A DNA stretch of 37,941 nucleotides from Oscillospiraceae bacterium (lineage in GTDB: Bacteria > Bacillota > Clostridia > Oscillospirales > Oscillospiraceae): positions 1 to 37,941 of the forward strand of contig JAFSZX010000009.1 of NCBI GenBank assembly GCA_017458825.1. The letters run 5' to 3'. Made by a program: the position numbers and the translations under genes. Every line of letters starts with the position of its first letter. Positions within the stretch are counted from its first letter, which is position 1. This document shows, one piece after another, positions 36,149-37,941 of this stretch. The notes below the pieces were generated by a model that worked only from the letters and a program-made list of their open reading frames with translations, was not told where the DNA came from and searched no databases.

Positions 36149-37941
36149 ATGTTTGATCCTTCTAAAATCCGCAATTTCTCTATCATCGCCCATATCGACC
36201 ACGGTAAGTCCACGCTGGCGGACCGCCTGCTGGAAAAGTGCAACGCCGTGGCGGAACGGGATATGGAAAATCAGCTTCTGGACAATATGGATCTGGAACG
36301 GGAACGAGGCATCACCATCAAATCCAGAGCCGTACACCTCTTTTACACCGCCGCCGACGGGGAAACGTACGCACTGAATCTGATCGACACCCCCGGTCAC
36401 GTGGACTTCAACTATGAGGTGAGCCGCTCGCTGGCGGCGTGTGAAGGCGCGGTGCTGGTGGTGGACGCCACACAGGGCGTGGAAGCGCAGACGCTGGCAA
36501 ACACGTATCTCGCCATGGAACATGACCTGGAGATCCTGCCGGTGTTCAATAAGATCGACCTGCCTGCCGCCGACCCTGTCCGCGCCAAGCAGGAGGTGGA
36601 GGACATCATCGGACTGCCGGCGCTGGACGCGCCGGAGATCTCCGCCAAGTTGGGGCTGAATATCGACGCCGTGCTGGAGGACATCGTGCAAAACGTGCCG
36701 GCGCCCTCCGGCGATCCCGACGCGCCGCTTCGGGCGCTGGTGTTTGACAGCCAGTACGACCCCTACGTGGGCGTGGTGGTGTATTTCCGCATAATGGACG
36801 GCACGATCCGGCGGGGAATGCCGGTGCGTCTGATGGCAAGCGGCGCGGAATACACGGTGCTGGAGTGCGGCTATCTCAAGCCGCTGGGCAACGAGCCGAC
36901 CGAGGCGCTGCAAGCCGGCGAGGTGGGCTACTTTACCGCCAGCATCAAAAACGTGAAGGATACCCGGGTGGGCGACACCATCACCGGCGCGGAGCGACCC
37001 GCCGCCGAACCGTTGCCGGGCTATCGGGGCGCCCAGTCCATGGTCTACTGCGGCATCTACACCGAGGACGGCAGCAAGTATCCCGACCTGCGTGACGCGC
37101 TGGAAAAATTGCAGCTGAACGACGCTTCGCTGACCTTTGAGCCGGAATCCTCCGTGGCGCTGGGGTTCGGTTTCCGCTGCGGCTTTTTGGGGATGCTCCA
37201 CATGGAGATCATTCAGGAACGTCTGGAGCGGGAGTTCAATCTGGATCTTGTCACCACGCTGCCCAGCGTGATTTACCACGTGTATAAAACGGACGGCACG
37301 CTGGTGCGTGTGGATAATCCCCACAACTATCCCGATCCCGGCACCATTGAGCGTGCGGAGGAACCCTACGTGAAGGTGTCTATCATCACGCCGCAGGATT
37401 ATGTGGGCAACATTATGCCCATGTGCCAGGATCGCCGGGGTGAGTTCAAGGATATGCAGTATCTGGATACCCGACTGGTGGAACTGCACTACCAGATGCC
37501 CCTCAACGAGATCATCTACGACTTTTTCGACACGCTCAAAGCCAACACGAAGGGCTACGCCTCGCTGGACTATGAGCTGTCCGGCTACCGTGCCAGCGAG
37601 CTGGTGAAGGTAGATCTTCTCCTAAACGGCGACGGTGTGGACGCGTTGAGCTTTATCGCCCACAAGGACAAGGCGTATCCCCGTGCCCGACGCCTGTGCG
37701 AAAAGCTGAAGGACAACATCCCCCGCCAGCTCTTCGAGGTGCCCATCCAGGCTGCCATCGGCGGGCGGATCATCGCCCGGGAAACCGTAAAAGCCATGCG
37801 CAAAGACGTGCTCGCCAAGTGCTATGGCGGCGACATCACTCGCAAGAAGAAACTGCTGGAGAAGCAGAAAGAGGGCAAGAAGAAGATGCGGAATCTCGGT
37901 ACGGTGCAGGTACCTACGGAGGCCTTTATGGCGGTGTTGAA
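36149..37941 (+). CDS. lepA: elongation factor 4 (LepA), 3' end cut by the window
   Basis: LepA/EF4 is a ribosome-binding translational GTPase. The frame is open from ATG 36149 to the last base, giving about 597 residues, so only a few codons and the stop are missing. GTPase motifs are AHIDHGKST (G1), RGITIKS (G2), DTPGHVD (G3) and NKID (G4). The EF4-specific C-terminal region is present ([17 protein letters not shown]). GTGAGG lies about 7 nt upstream of the ATG. Long open frames on the opposite strand here are shadows of its codon usage. Confidence 0.97.
   Translation, partial: MFDPSKIRNFSIIAHIDHGKSTLADRLLEKCNAVAERDMENQLLDNMDLERERGITIKSRAVHLFYTAADGETYALNLIDTPGHVDFNYEVSRSLAACEGAVLVVDATQGVEAQTLANTYLAMEHDLEILPVFNKIDLPAADPVRAKQEVEDIIGLPALDAPEISAKLGLNIDAVLEDIVQNVPAPSGDPDAPLRALVFDSQYDPYVGVVVYFRIMDGTIRRGMPVRLMASGAEYTVLECGYLKPLGNEPTEALQAGEVGYFTASIKNVKDTRVGDTITGAERPAAEPLPGYRGAQSMVYCGIYTEDGSKYPDLRDALEKLQLNDASLTFEPESSVALGFGFRCGFLGMLHMEIIQERLEREFNLDLVTTLPSVIYHVYKTDGTLVRVDNPHNYPDPGTIERAEEPYVKVSIITPQDYVGNIMPMCQDRRGEFKDMQYLDTRLVELHYQMPLNEIIYDFFDTLKANTKGYASLDYELSGYRASELVKVDLLLNGDGVDALSFIAHKDKAYPRARRLCEKLKDNIPRQLFEVPIQAAIGGRIIARETVKAMRKDVLAKCYGGDITRKKKLLEKQKEGKKKMRNLGTVQVPTEAFMAVL

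Noticed and set aside
36047..37489. 480-residue open frame on the minus strand
   Set aside because: It lies antisense to lepA, has no domain, and its His/Val/Arg/Gly-rich composition is the usual shadow of G+C-rich codons.

Overview
The window looks like chromosomal DNA of a strictly anaerobic, high-G+C member of the Clostridia. An Oscillospirales/Oscillospiraceae-type gut bacterium is my inference. Support: a complete Rnf complex (rnfCDGEAB), a complete V-type ATP synthase operon, a DUF1540 protein, pta, strong AGGAGG ribosome-binding sites, TTGACA-17-TATAAT promoters, and an M-box riboswitch ahead of mgtE. I see no rRNA, CRISPR array, prophage, insertion sequence or integrase. Almost everything is core metabolism, repair and translation.

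Layout. (1) 1-5831, minus strand: the rnfCDGEAB operon with its own promoter, then a separately promoted acidic lipoprotein with a 15-bp tandem repeat. (2) 5900-6000: an intergenic stretch with two strong inverted repeats. (3) 6016-7538, minus: a PLP-dependent alanine/ornithine-racemase-family protein followed by an unknown membrane protein. (4) 7669-9557, plus: pta and a histidine-phosphatase-family gene, divergent from the racemase. (5) 9560-12291, minus: mgtE under an M-box riboswitch, then a DUF1540 protein and two half-length TSUP (TauE/SafE) genes overlapping by TTGA. (6) 12337-21192, plus: radC, uvrB, uvrA, an unknown membrane-anchored protein, recD2 and comF, a repair/recombination cluster. 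(7) 21220-22471, plus: prfB without the usual programmed frameshift. (8) 22499-31030, minus: nine V-ATPase genes in the order G(H)-I-K-E-C-F-A-B-D. (9) 31082-33958, plus: purB and purA, divergent from the ATPase operon. (10) 33957-35340, minus: a zinc-ribbon HTH regulator, tRNA-Leu(CAA) and a 40-residue peptide gene, each with its own promoter. (11) 35388 to the end, plus: an HTH regulator and lepA, which runs off the window a few codons before its expected end.

How it fits together. Rnf oxidises reduced ferredoxin with NAD+ and stores the energy as an ion gradient. The V-type ATPase proteolipid carries the full set of residues that bind Na+ in the Enterococcus hirae enzyme, so a sodium cycle linking the two machines is a reasonable inference. 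Pta belongs to acetate/ATP metabolism. The rest is nucleotide synthesis, Mg2+ uptake, DNA repair and translation.

I found no clearly new multi-gene system. The observations most worth following are the 40-aa DVIRTSP peptide gene, the split TSUP pair, the racemase/membrane-protein cassette, the unknown protein between uvrA and recD2, and the Rnf-adjacent lipoprotein with a coding minisatellite.
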